DNA from: Ferruginibacter sp.
GTDB taxonomy: Bacteria; Bacteroidota; Bacteroidia; Chitinophagales; Chitinophagaceae
DNA length: 64,000 nt
Assembly: GCA_025963635.1 (NCBI GenBank)
Contig: JAOQAK010000032.1
Coordinates: forward strand, 1 to 64,000
Direction: 5' to 3'
Positions 9,010 to 17,807 of the stretch are shown in pieces. The position numbers and the translations under genes are program-made. Under the pieces are notes generated by a model. That model had not been told where the DNA came from and ran no database searches. It saw only the letters and a program-made list of their open reading frames with translations. Position 1 is the first letter of the stretch; every line of letters starts with the position of its first letter.

Positions 9010-10757
9010 TCCCCTGGAACTATATCGTCATTGGGCTAAGTTTACTATTGCTTATTTCTCTTTGCACGGCGGAAATAAAGCGTGTCAATAAAGCAAGGCT
9101 CGCAGGACGATTGTTGGCATCTGCTTTAGCTGTTGCTGGTTTGGCTTTTATGGCCCTACCGGTTTTAATCAGGAAAAACATTCCGCAAGAAAATAACAGT
9201 CGGGCCATTTTATTAACAGAAGGATATAGTAAGGATAGCGTTGAAAACTTTCTTAAAAACACAGGAGAAAAAACATTGGTATATCCTCTGGATAGCATTG
9301 CTTCAATTGATACCAATATCACCGCCCTGCATATTTTTGGGAATGGATTAGCGGCAGACCAATTAAATTTATTGAAGGAGATTCCGTTGGTTTTTCATCC
9401 TTCGAAAATGCAAAATGGCGTCGTAGCGGTGCACTGGAAACAAACCTTGCTAGCCGGAGAAAAGCTACGGGTGCAGGGATTTTTTTCGAATACGCTTGCG
9501 GTACCTTTAAAAATTTCTCTCATTGGATTTAATACAACATTAGACTCAATGATCATCCCGGCAAAACAGAGCAATGCTTTTGAACTGGGCAGTACGCCAA
9601 AGCACACCGGTAGAGCTGTTTTCTCTTTGCTTATGATGAATAACAATGATACACTAACGAATGAACCTATCCCTATTAATATTAAACCGGTTGATACGCT
9701 TAATATCCTGGTATTATCGGCTTCCCCCGATTTTGAACATAAATTTTTAAAGAACTGGCTTTCTCAAAAAGGCTATTCCGTTGCAGGTCGCACCCGCATC
9801 AGTAAAGAAAAATTCGAAAAAACATTTCTCAACATTGCCTCCGTTCCCTTGGAAAGAATTACCGGTTCCCTGCTGAATCGTTTTGATATCCTGGTAAGCG
9901 ATGCTTCCGAACTTGCAGCACTATCAAAGTCGGAGGAGGCTGCAATTCATGCGCAGGTACAGGAAGGAATGGGCTTGTTAATAAATGCAGATAGCGTTGC
10001 ACCTTCCGCAGTTTATGCAGCTCGCTTTACACAATATTCCTCGCCTGGTAAACAATCATCCCTATTATTTGCCAGGGACCTGAGCAATCCATTGGCAGCT
10101 TTACCCGGCGAACAAAATATTTACATTCGAAATAAACCCGGTGAGCAGCCGTTGATTTTGAACGCCTACTCAAACATCCTCGTAAGTAGTAGTATGGAGT
10201 CTTTGGGCACAATCGTATTCTCTACAATCAACAATACTTACTCCTGGATGCTTTCGGGCAACAACGGAGACTACTCGCGGTTCTGGTCATCTCTTTTGCA
10301 AAAAGCGGCTAAAAGATCCGGCCCCCATTTCAATATGCTGGTCAATGGCAGTTTGCCCACAATGAATGCCCAGGTTGACCTGAATTGTGAGCATGCAGCA
10401 ATTGATTTGGCTGGCATAAAAGTAGATGGCAGTCCTGTTTCCTTACAACAAAATCCTCAACTGCCTTTTCAATGGCAGGGCACATTTTGGCCGCCTGGCC
10501 CCGGCTGGCAAATAGTTGATTTTGCTGAAGTGCAGTTTCCCTTGTATGTTTTTGCGAAAGATGACTGGAAAAATATTGCTGCAATAGATAAGACCAGGCA
10601 AACCTACCAATACATACATCGCAAAAACAACCAGGGGAAAAAGGACTTCCAGGTGCAGAAATATACCCGAACCGCTCTGCCCCGCTACTACTTTTTACTT
10701 ATATTTATCACTTGTTGTTGTTTTCTGTGGGTTGAGAAAAAATTATCAGCATCATAA
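9006..10757 (+). CDS. Large membrane-anchored protein of the MoxR/Bat locus
   Basis: 583 residues, starting in an ATGA overlap with the previous stop. Two N-terminal helices (WNYIVIGLSLLLLISLC and LLASALAVAGLAFMALPVL) and one C-terminal helix (YYFLLIFITCCCFLWV) leave a large periplasmic middle. That middle includes a segment LNILVLSASPDFEHKFLKNW (about 232-251) and DILVSDASELAAL, resembling the glutamine-amidotransferase-like or VWA-like modules of other Bat-locus proteins. It has no clear family name from the sequence alone. It is the last gene of the operon before tldD. Confidence 0.6.
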   Translation: MIPWNYIVIGLSLLLLISLCTAEIKRVNKARLAGRLLASALAVAGLAFMALPVLIRKNIPQENNSRAILLTEGYSKDSVENFLKNTGEKTLVYPLDSIASIDTNITALHIFGNGLAADQLNLLKEIPLVFHPSKMQNGVVAVHWKQTLLAGEKLRVQGFFSNTLAVPLKISLIGFNTTLDSMIIPAKQSNAFELGSTPKHTGRAVFSLLMMNNNDTLTNEPIPINIKPVDTLNILVLSASPDFEHKFLKNWLSQKGYSVAGRTRISKEKFEKTFLNIASVPLERITGSLLNRFDILVSDASELAALSKSEEAAIHAQVQEGMGLLINADSVAPSAVYAARFTQYSSPGKQSSLLFARDLSNPLAALPGEQNIYIRNKPGEQPLILNAYSNILVSSSMESLGTIVFSTINNTYSWMLSGNNGDYSRFWSSLLQKAAKRSGPHFNMLVNGSLPTMNAQVDLNCEHAAIDLAGIKVDGSPVSLQQNPQLPFQWQGTFWPPGPGWQIVDFAEVQFPLYVFAKDDWKNIAAIDKTRQTYQYIHRKNNQGKKDFQVQKYTRTALPRYYFLLIFITCCCFLWVEKKLSAS

Positions 10758-10780
10758 CAATCATCCGTAAAGCGAATACT

Positions 10781-12418
10781 TTGAAAAGAAAAAACTTTAT
10801 ACAAATGTCTGCCATGGGCATTGGCGCACTGGCGATCCCAAAGTTTATGCTTGCCGGCAATTTTATTGATCCTTCCGAGGCGCTACACGAGGGAATGGAT
10901 ATAAGGCAAAAAAAGCAGCTGGCAGATATCGCCTTAAATGCTGCCAGGTCAAAGGGCGCCACTTACGCGGATGTAAGAATTGGCAGGTACCTGAACCAGT
11001 TTGTGATAACCCGTGATCAGCATGTGCAGAATATTGCCAACACAGAATCTTTCGGTGTAGGCATAAGAGTTATTGCAAATGGTTGCTGGGGCTTTGCGGC
11101 TTCTTATAAAGTTACAAAGGAAGACATTGTGCAAACAGCAGAACGGGCTGTAGCGGTAGCAAAAGCCAATGCTAAAATAAAGGCCAATACCGTTCAACTG
11201 GTTCCGCAAAAAGGGTACGGGGAAGTAAGCTGGAAAACACCCATCGAAAAAAATGCTTTTGAAGTTCCTGTAAAAGATAAGGTAGATCTTTTGTTATCGG
11301 TAAATGATGTCGCGATGCAGGGCGGGGCCAACTTTATCAATGCCGCTATCCTGGCTGTAAATGAGCAAAAATATTTTGCTTCAACAGATGGTTCATATAT
11401 CGACCAGGATATTCATCGGATATTTCCCACTTTTACCGTTACAAAGATCGATAAGGCTTCCGGCAAGTTTCAAACCCGCAGATCTTTGAGTTCTCCTGTA
11501 GGGATGGGCTACGAATATCTTACTCCATCAGCCGAAAATAAGGTGCACGGAATTGTAACCCGGTATAAAGATCGTTATGATTTTTTGGAAGATGTAAAGG
11601 CTGCTACCAATGATGTTACCCAAAAATTAACCGCAAAATCTGTTGAACCCGGCAAATATGATCTTATACTCGATCCCTCACATTTATGGCTAACCATACA
11701 TGAGTCGGTTGCACATCCAACAGAACTTGACAGGGTGTTGGGGTATGAGGCCAATTATGCCGGCACAAGTTTTTTAACACTTGATAAGTTACGATCAAAA
11801 AATTTCGATTTCGGTAGCAAAATAGTAAATATTGTTGCTGATAAATTACAGCCCGGTTCTTTAAGTGCAGTTGGTTATGATGATGAAGGCGTGGCAACCA
11901 AACAGTGGGATATCATCAAAGATGGTATTTTGGTCAACTTCCAGGCGATCCGCGACCAGGCACATATACTCGGTCTGAACGAATCGCAGGGATGTTGTTA
12001 TGCCCAAAGCTGGAGCGATGTGCAATTTCAGCGCATGCCAAATGTTTCATTGCAACCGGGTAAGGATACGCTGAGTGTTGATGATATGATTAAAAATGTG
12101 GAAAAGGGAATTTATATAATTGGAGAGGGTTCTTTTTCAATTGATCAGCAGCGTTACAATTTTCAGTTTGGCGGACAAAATTTCTATGAGATAAAAAACG
12201 GAAAGATCATTGGCATGATTAAAGATGTGGCGTACCAGGCCAATACCCGGGAATTCTGGAACTCTTGCGCTGCGATTGCCGATAAAAACGACTATCGTAT
12301 GGGCGGCGCATTTAACGATGGTAAGGGGCAGCCATCACAATCCAATGCCGTTTCACACGGCAGTTCCACGGCAAGATTTAACGGGGTAAGTGTAATTAAC
12401 ACAGCGAGAAAAATATAA
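10781..12418 (+). CDS. tldD: TldD family metalloprotease subunit
   Basis: 545 residues from a TTG start 23 bp after the previous stop. The zinc motif HESVAH (HExxxH) sits near residue 307 in LTIHESVAHPTELDR, the position used by TldD. The N-terminus (KRKNFIQMSAMGIGALAIP) looks like a Tat-type signal with KR in place of RR, so this copy may be exported, unlike E. coli TldD. It is paired with the TldE homologue downstream; the two form a heterodimeric protease that trims peptides, including modified ones. It follows the Bat operon closely and may be cotranscribed with it. Confidence 0.88.
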   Translation: MKRKNFIQMSAMGIGALAIPKFMLAGNFIDPSEALHEGMDIRQKKQLADIALNAARSKGATYADVRIGRYLNQFVITRDQHVQNIANTESFGVGIRVIANGCWGFAASYKVTKEDIVQTAERAVAVAKANAKIKANTVQLVPQKGYGEVSWKTPIEKNAFEVPVKDKVDLLLSVNDVAMQGGANFINAAILAVNEQKYFASTDGSYIDQDIHRIFPTFTVTKIDKASGKFQTRRSLSSPVGMGYEYLTPSAENKVHGIVTRYKDRYDFLEDVKAATNDVTQKLTAKSVEPGKYDLILDPSHLWLTIHESVAHPTELDRVLGYEANYAGTSFLTLDKLRSKNFDFGSKIVNIVADKLQPGSLSAVGYDDEGVATKQWDIIKDGILVNFQAIRDQAHILGLNESQGCCYAQSWSDVQFQRMPNVSLQPGKDTLSVDDMIKNVEKGIYIIGEGSFSIDQQRYNFQFGGQNFYEIKNGKIIGMIKDVAYQANTREFWNSCAAIADKNDYRMGGAFNDGKGQPSQSNAVSHGSSTARFNGVSVINTARKI

Positions 12419-12723
12419 AGAGGCGTACGCCTGTTACACTTCGTAAGGAATAAATTCGTGACTTATTAATTTGTTTACCTTAGTAGAAATCAGCTTGTAA
12501 AACTATCAACCTTATTATCTTATTGAGGCTGTTGCAATATTTAAAATGAATAAGGTAATAAGGTCAACCCAGCAAAGCAATTCATTTCTACTAAGGTTTG
12601 TGAGCGTTCACCATTTTATCCCTTGTGCAGTATAAGCGTTTTCCTATACTCAGCAAAGGCCCTTTCTTTGACTCGTGATTCGTTCTTTTTTAATTCGTGC
12701 TATCATTTTAAATAAATATCAAT
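12419..12723. other. tldD-tldE intergenic region
   Basis: 305 bp without a gene. It contains the nested palindrome described separately (12478-12596) and, just before tldE, a stretch with repeated TTCGTG words (12670-12705). No clear promoter box was found. Confidence 0.6.
12478..12596. repeat. Nested imperfect palindrome, MITE-like
   Basis: Outer arms CCTTAGTAGAAAT (12478-12490) and ATTTCTACTAAGG (12584-12596) are perfect 13-bp complements. Inner arms CCTTATTATCTTATT (12510-12524) and AATAAGGTAATAAGG (12550-12564) match at 14 of 15. The gap between outer and inner arm is 19 bases on each side, so the whole 119-bp block is symmetric. It could fold into a long hairpin as RNA, or be a small non-autonomous inverted-repeat element. 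No target-site duplication is obvious. Confidence 0.75.
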
Positions 12724-14058
12724 ATGGCCATCTTTAGTAAAGAAGAAGCGCAGGCATTACTAAAAAAAGTTATCGCCTTTTCGAAAGCAGATGAATGTGA
12801 AGCAGCTTTCAGCGGCTCTGAAGGAGGCAACATACGCTATGCACGCAATGCAATTTCTACTTCCGGCGATGTGAGTATTTTAACGCTTGCGGTAAGCTCT
12901 ACCTTCGGTAAAAAAACCGGTACAGCAACCATCAATGAATTTGATGACAACTCACTTCAAAAAGTTGTTAAACGTTCCGAAGAACTGGCGCTGCTTGCAC
13001 CCGAAAACCCGGAGTATATGCCATTGCTGGGGCCACAGACATACAAGGAATCCGTAACTTATAGTCCGGCCACTGCTGCCATTACTCCCGACATAAGGGC
13101 CGAAGCTGTAGCCAATAGTATCCGTGTTGCTGAAGAAGCTAAGCTGGAAGCTGCAGGCTTTTTGGAAAATACCACGTCCTTTAATTCCATTATAAATTCG
13201 AAGGGCCTTTTTGCCTACAATAAAGGCACTGACGTTACCTTTTCAATCACTGCCCGCAATGAAGCAGGTACCGGATCGGGTTATGCTGCCAGGGGATTCA
13301 ATGATGTTAGTAAAATGGACACTCGTTCAGCAACAAAAATAGCTGCTTCTAAAGCAAATGGTTCGGTAAATGCCAAAGCTATTGAGCCGGGAAAATACAC
13401 GGTGATCTTAGAACCGGTAGCAGCCACTTATATGCTGGAAAATTTATTTCGTGGATTAGACGCCCGCTCCGCGGATGAGGGCAGAAGTTTTATGAGCAAG
13501 TCTGGTGGAGGTAACAGGATGGGTGAGCAGATGATGGATGAAAAAGTAACCATTTATTCTGATCCTTTTGATACAATGCTCCCTTCGGCTACCTGGAACC
13601 GGGATGGGCTTCCGCTTGAACGGGTGAACTGGATCGAAAAGGGTATCGTAAAAAACTTAAGCTATTCAAGATTTTGGGCACAAAAGAAAAATGTACAACC
13701 TGTTCCTTTTCCCGGCAATATTATTATGGAAGGTGGTACCGCTTCGCTGAATGAACTGATTAAAAGCACTGAGAAAGGAATTCTTGTGTCCCGATTATGG
13801 TATATCAGGATGGTGGATCCACAAACACTTTTGCTAACCGGACTTACCCGCGACGGAACGTTTTATATTGAAAATGGGCAGATCAAATTCCCCATCAAGA
13901 ACATGCGTTTCAATGAAAGTCCGGTTATTATGTTGAATAATTTAGAGGCATTGGGTAAAACAGAAAGAAGTATTAGCGTGGAATCTTACCAGAGTTTTTT
14001 GGTACCGCCAATGAAGATCAGGGACTTTACTTTTACATCCTTATCGGATGCGGTGTAG
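12724..14058 (+). CDS. tldE: TldE/PmbA family protease subunit
   Basis: 444 residues. It shares the TldD/PmbA fold (EPGKYTVILEPVAATYMLENLF in the middle, GLTRDGTFYIENGQI near the C-terminus) but lacks the HExxxH motif, which marks it as the non-catalytic TldE/PmbA partner. It follows tldD after a 305-bp gap that carries a palindromic element, so the two may be expressed separately or the element may lie inside one transcript. In other bacteria the pair matures peptide precursors such as microcin B17 and degrades the antitoxin CcdA; the client here is unknown. Confidence 0.9.
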   Translation: MAIFSKEEAQALLKKVIAFSKADECEAAFSGSEGGNIRYARNAISTSGDVSILTLAVSSTFGKKTGTATINEFDDNSLQKVVKRSEELALLAPENPEYMPLLGPQTYKESVTYSPATAAITPDIRAEAVANSIRVAEEAKLEAAGFLENTTSFNSIINSKGLFAYNKGTDVTFSITARNEAGTGSGYAARGFNDVSKMDTRSATKIAASKANGSVNAKAIEPGKYTVILEPVAATYMLENLFRGLDARSADEGRSFMSKSGGGNRMGEQMMDEKVTIYSDPFDTMLPSATWNRDGLPLERVNWIEKGIVKNLSYSRFWAQKKNVQPVPFPGNIIMEGGTASLNELIKSTEKGILVSRLWYIRMVDPQTLLLTGLTRDGTFYIENGQIKFPIKNMRFNESPVIMLNNLEALGKTERSISVESYQSFLVPPMKIRDFTFTSLSDAV

Positions 14059-14441
14059 CAGCTGGTAGCATCTTTTTTCACATCATATCCTGGCTAGTTC
14101 CGGGGTTTAAAATGACACCGCAACTAACGTGCTTTTCAATGCGCCTTGCTGCACCGGTTTGACAACTTTGTAAGCATATTCCAATACGACTAATCTCCGC
14201 AAATATTTACTTCCTCTTTATTGACATTAACTTAAAAAAATATTTAGCAAAGCAACCATATTGATGCTTTGGTTGTCCTTCATTTTATGGTGGGAGGCGA
14301 ATTTTCCTGTCAGACAAAAGAGTTAAATTCAATACAAAATACCAGCGCTATTCATTTTTTTTTGACTGAACGGCTGTTGAGAAAATCAATATTTTTCAAG
14401 AGTTTGTTTGTAGATGTAAAATTTAAATCATAATTTCATAT
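14059..14441. other. Gene-poor intergenic stretch
   Basis: About 380 bp after tldE with no convincing open frame on either strand. It is AT-rich with several homopolymer runs. It borders the broken gene on the minus strand. Confidence 0.5.
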
Positions 14442-14685
14442 TCACTTACAACCTCCTGACACCCTTACATCCGACGCAAAACCCATTGCTTTCCATTTTT
14501 TACTTAATCTGCGGGCATGTTTTTTGCAGCCATATTCCTTAAGGAATTTGATATAACTGCTTTTAGAAACATTCCCCCACAGTTTTACCGTTCCAATTAA
14601 TTCCTTCAAAAACCAATGTTTTCTTTGGCTTTTTGTTACCGCCGCGTAATTTTTGTACGACTATTATATCGCGGTAATATTCTGG
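14442..14685 (-). pseudogene. Frameshifted small conserved-looking gene
   Basis: Reading the minus strand from 14685, one frame gives PEYYRDIIVVQKLRGGNKKP and then TLVFEGINWNGKTVG before it stops. Shifting by one base at the GGGGG run (14575-14579) continues as VSKSSYIKFLKEYGCKKHAR and RLSKKWKAMGF to a stop at 14442-14444. The two halves join into one plausible small protein with no gap. The upstream end also stops without a start codon, so more damage exists there. I do not recognise a named family. It may be a decayed gene or hold sequencing errors. Confidence 0.55.
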
Positions 14686-14767
14686 TCAAAATTAAAATAG
14701 TGTTCGAAAAAAGAAAAATAAACAGTACGCTTACACCCTCTACCGTTGCCTATTAAAAAATAAAAAA

Positions 14768-15043
14768 ATGGAAAATTTTTACACTGCTTATACCAAAACA
14801 ATTGAAAATCAAACTTATTATTTTGTAAAAAAATATTTGATTTTCCCTGAATTCAAAGATGTAGCACCAGTGTTGGAAAGCTATGGCATGCACACCGATT
14901 TCAATAAGGCGTGCAGCATCGCCATGGTGACCGATCCTGTAATAAAGGCACAGCTTTTAAACGAAGCTCAGGGTACTGTACAGCAGGCAAAAGTGATAGA
15001 TCTTAATACGATCAACTTTTCCGGAAAAAGTGCAACCAGCTAA
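14768..15043 (+). CDS. Small hypothetical protein
   Basis: 91 residues, not recognised. It begins MENFYTAYTKTIENQTYYFV, with no signal peptide or membrane segment, and has an aromatic-rich N-terminal half. The middle (FNKACSIAMVTDPVIKAQLL) looks like a helical pair. It stands alone in a gene-poor region, downstream of a dyad TTACCGC/GCGGTAA (14636-14642, 14671-14677) that could be an operator. Third-position base use and the clean start after an A-rich leader support a real gene. Confidence 0.5.
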   Translation: MENFYTAYTKTIENQTYYFVKKYLIFPEFKDVAPVLESYGMHTDFNKACSIAMVTDPVIKAQLLNEAQGTVQQAKVIDLNTINFSGKSATS

Positions 15044-15399
15044 CAAAGGGTATGACGCAATCGTACCAGGCTGCCCGGATTTATAAAATTTAAGGTTCTT
15101 TTCAAGGTTACATTACTCTTCGTGCCAAGCTGTAAAGTTGGAAGTATAACATTCACGCCTGCCGAAGGTAACTATCTCTCGATGCTTGTCTCATAGAAAA
15201 ACTCACTCAAACAGTTTGTATTAAAGACGGTGATAAAGACTGATTCTAAAACTTCCCGGAAACCAGATCATGCCCAAACTGAGGTGGTTCATCTACAATC
15301 CTCTTGTTTTTTCAAAAGCTTCTCGGTTAAAAAAGTGATGGAGAAAAAAATTTTTATTAGTTTCAGCAATGTATTGTGTGGTTCATGGCAGGGATAAAT
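15044..15399. other. Intergenic region
   Basis: About 355 bp with short, unconvincing frames only. No repeat or promoter could be identified with confidence. Confidence 0.4.
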
Positions 15400-15459
15400 A
15401 AAAAAAGGGCCAGGATAAAAATCCAGCCCCGTTTTAAAATCCAATATCCTATGAAAAAC
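15400..15459 (-). ncRNA. Repeated hairpin element, copy 1 (terminator-like or small RNA)
   Basis: On the minus strand the order is TTTTTCATAGGATATTGGAT, then TTTAAAAC, then a hairpin (CGGGGCTGGAT / ATCCTGGCCC with mismatches) and seven Ts. A second copy at 26060-26111 keeps the CATAGG-TA-GGATTnAAA part and the hairpin position although stem bases differ. A TACATTTG box on the minus strand (about 15467-15474) could start a short transcript here. The element lies 100 bp downstream of the minus-strand DUF3820 gene, so it may simply be its terminator. Confidence 0.45.
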
Positions 15460-15558
15460 CGATGCAAATGTAAACGATACGATCGAATAAAAAATACCCG
15501 AAAGTGGGCATTTTATATTCCATTCATTTATCAAAGTTTGTCAGGCAATAAATCTTTT

Positions 15559-15795
15559 TCAATATCTTTTTTTTAAAGGCTTCAGTAAATATTCCAATCC
15601 ATTTAATTTTATCTCGTAAATAGTTGCCAGCAATATGCCGAGCTTTCCTTTAGGAAAACCTGTGCGATGAAACCATTCAAGATAAGTTACGGGTAAATCA
15701 CAAAGCAAGCTCCCTTTATATTTACCAAAGGGCATTTCCATTGTTACCAGTTCTATTAAAAGTTTGCCGTCAGTTTTGTCCGGTAGTTCGTCCAT
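15559..15795 (-). CDS. DUF3820 family protein
   Basis: 78 residues. The signature MPFGKYKGSLLCDLPVTYLE (about 20-39) followed by W and a C-terminal helix matches DUF3820, a small family often described as putative quorum-sensing-regulated factors related to a nuclease-associated fold. No signal peptide. Function is unknown. It is alone on its strand; a terminator-like hairpin lies about 100 bp downstream. Confidence 0.8.
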   Translation of the reverse strand: MDELPDKTDGKLLIELVTMEMPFGKYKGSLLCDLPVTYLEWFHRTGFPKGKLGILLATIYEIKLNGLEYLLKPLKKRY

Positions 15796-16089
15796 GATGT
15801 GTGTTGGTGTTATTAAAAGTAGCTTTGATTCTCTATCCTTTCGCTTCTATAAAAAGATGTGCATCCTTCTCTTTGTCTATTATCACACAAAATAATTCCC
15901 GCTATTATTTCTGCATCAAACAGCACAGAAGGGTTATTCACATAATATAGCATTTAATCCACTTATTGAATAATAAACCCTCATTACCTTTTTTATTATT
16001 CAATGCTTTAATACATTTACTTTATATTAATTTAAGCAACGATACTGTTTTCCTATTGCATTCACCTTTCTTTTTTTATCCCATACAAT

Positions 16090-16587
16090 ATGACTATAAT
16101 CACCCCTTCAAAAGGGTCATACAAAATGATCAGTCAACATGGTATTGCCGATGTTTTGTTGAATATTACAACAAACCATTACGGGCTTTTTTCGGCGACT
16201 GTTTTTGAACGGGACAACATCATTTCAAATTTCAGTTCAGCTACTACACAAGAACGGCCGAGCTATTTAACAGTGCAAACAGGTGTAGATAAGCACATAA
16301 CGCTGGAGCCTGCTTTTTTGCAATATATCAATCACAGTTGTGATCCGAATGTCTTTTTCGACACCACATCTATGAAGTTGATTTGCTTAAAATTCATACA
16401 GCCGGGTGATGAATTGTGTTTTTTTTATCCATCCACAGAGTGGCAAATGGACCGCCCTTTCATTTGTAACTGCGGCAGCAATCAATGTTTGCAGTTAATT
16501 GAGGGAGCTGCTAATATTAACGCTGCGATTCTTTACAATTATCGCTTATCTGATTTTATTGTTCAACAGCTCCAACAAAGGACATAG
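16090..16587 (+). CDS. SET domain protein (putative protein-lysine methyltransferase)
   Basis: 165 residues, just the SET core. The SAM/catalytic motif YINHSCDPN appears near 78-86, the second SET motif as QPGDELCFFYPSTEW (about 106-120), and a post-SET zinc cluster CNCGSNQC (about 125-132). The N-terminal SET part is short, as in several bacterial SET proteins. It should transfer methyl from SAM to a lysine, target unknown. It is followed after 25 bp by an ATP-grasp gene and then an ATP-grasp/SET fusion, so it forms a three-gene operon with them. Bacterial SET genes are often acquired; base use is not visibly unusual here. Confidence 0.82.
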   Translation: MTIITPSKGSYKMISQHGIADVLLNITTNHYGLFSATVFERDNIISNFSSATTQERPSYLTVQTGVDKHITLEPAFLQYINHSCDPNVFFDTTSMKLICLKFIQPGDELCFFYPSTEWQMDRPFICNCGSNQCLQLIEGAANINAAILYNYRLSDFIVQQLQQRT

Positions 16588-16612
16588 ACCGATAGTACCT
16601 CACATAAAATAT

Positions 16613-17806
16613 ATGACGAAAGCCCACCCATTCATAAATTATCAATCTCCGGAAAAGTTAAAAGTTTGGGTATTGGCCCCCAGCCTTCAGTCCAATGATG
16701 AAAATATTGATTACTATTATGATTTTAGCCAGAGCATCGCTGAATATTCCAAAACCTTTATTGAAATGGGAATTGAATGGGTGTGGCAACCGGTAACGAT
16801 GCTTAATTTTAGTGAGGTCATCGCATCAATTGTTGCTGAAAAAGAGAGCGGGTTGTTTTTACCCATTGTTTTTAACATTTGTGATGGAGATGAAATAAAT
16901 GGAACACCGGGGATTTCCGTTGTGAAACTTTTGCAACAGACCGAACTGATATTTACCGGCGCTGATGAATACTTTTATGATGTTACTACTTCCAAAATTC
17001 CCATGAAACTTGCCTTTGACAAGGCGGGCATTCCTACAGCCTGCTGGGAAGCAATTAGGGATAAAAAACAGCAGCTAACGGGCATCTTTAAACGACTAGG
17101 TACGCCAATCATTGTGAAGCCATCGGTTTCGGGTGGCAGCATGGGACTTGGTATTAAGAATGTAGTGAGCAACGAAGCCGATTTACAGGTGCAGGTTTGT
17201 AAAATGTTCAATGGCTACCGCGGATGGAATTTAACTGCAGACGGACTGGTGGCTGAGGCGTTTATTAATGGCAACGAATATACCACCCTCATTGTGGGAG
17301 CTTACGATCACCCTGAGTTTGCTACTGTATATAACCCGGTGCAACGGGTTTTTCATTCATCGCTGCCGGATGAGGAAAAAATTTTAAGCTTCGACCGGCT
17401 TTGGGAGATTTATGAAGAAGAAACTGAAATGCCGGAAGAGGGAAATTTTTATGAATACGAAGCCCCCGACAGCAGCATGGTGGATGAAATTAAAAGGTTA
17501 AGTTGGGATGCCTACGTGGCAACAAAGGGCAAAGGCTATACCCGGGTAGATCTGCGGCAGGATAAATTTACCGGTAAGCTTTTTGTACTCGAGGTAAATG
17601 CGCAATGCGGTTTAAGCGAAGACGAGGATTATACTTCAATTGGAGCTATTTTGCGATTGAGCGGAAAAACATTTACCAGCCTGGTGAGGGAAATAATAAA
17701 TACAGCTTTTATAAGTTCCGCTACGAGAAAGCAGAAGCGAAAACGGACCAAACTTGTAAAAATAGATTACGACGTACCCTTAATAAAAATAGGCGGCTCG
17801 GCCTGA
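16613..17806 (+). CDS. D-alanine-D-alanine ligase-like ATP-grasp protein
   Basis: 397 residues from the ATG at 16613. An earlier TTG at 16499 would overlap the SET gene and add a hydrophobic tail that does not fit the family. The ATP-grasp parts are visible: FNICDGDEING (substrate-side loop), GTPIIVKPSVSGGSMGLG (phosphate-binding loop), GLVAEAFINGNEYTTLI, and the metal-binding LFVLEVNAQCGLSEDEDY. Such enzymes form an amide bond via an acyl phosphate; the substrate is not shown by the sequence. It is not a housekeeping Ddl: it lies between two SET-domain genes and its partner is a second ATP-grasp one base downstream. Confidence 0.8.
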   Translation: MTKAHPFINYQSPEKLKVWVLAPSLQSNDENIDYYYDFSQSIAEYSKTFIEMGIEWVWQPVTMLNFSEVIASIVAEKESGLFLPIVFNICDGDEINGTPGISVVKLLQQTELIFTGADEYFYDVTTSKIPMKLAFDKAGIPTACWEAIRDKKQQLTGIFKRLGTPIIVKPSVSGGSMGLGIKNVVSNEADLQVQVCKMFNGYRGWNLTADGLVAEAFINGNEYTTLIVGAYDHPEFATVYNPVQRVFHSSLPDEEKILSFDRLWEIYEEETEMPEEGNFYEYEAPDSSMVDEIKRLSWDAYVATKGKGYTRVDLRQDKFTGKLFVLEVNAQCGLSEDEDYTSIGAILRLSGKTFTSLVREIINTAFISSATRKQKRKRTKLVKIDYDVPLIKIGGSA

Positions 17807-17807
17807 A

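Noticed and set aside
16499..16612. N-terminal extension of the first ATP-grasp protein
   Set aside because: It overlaps the SET gene and gives a hydrophobic tail not seen in the family; ATG 16613 fits better.
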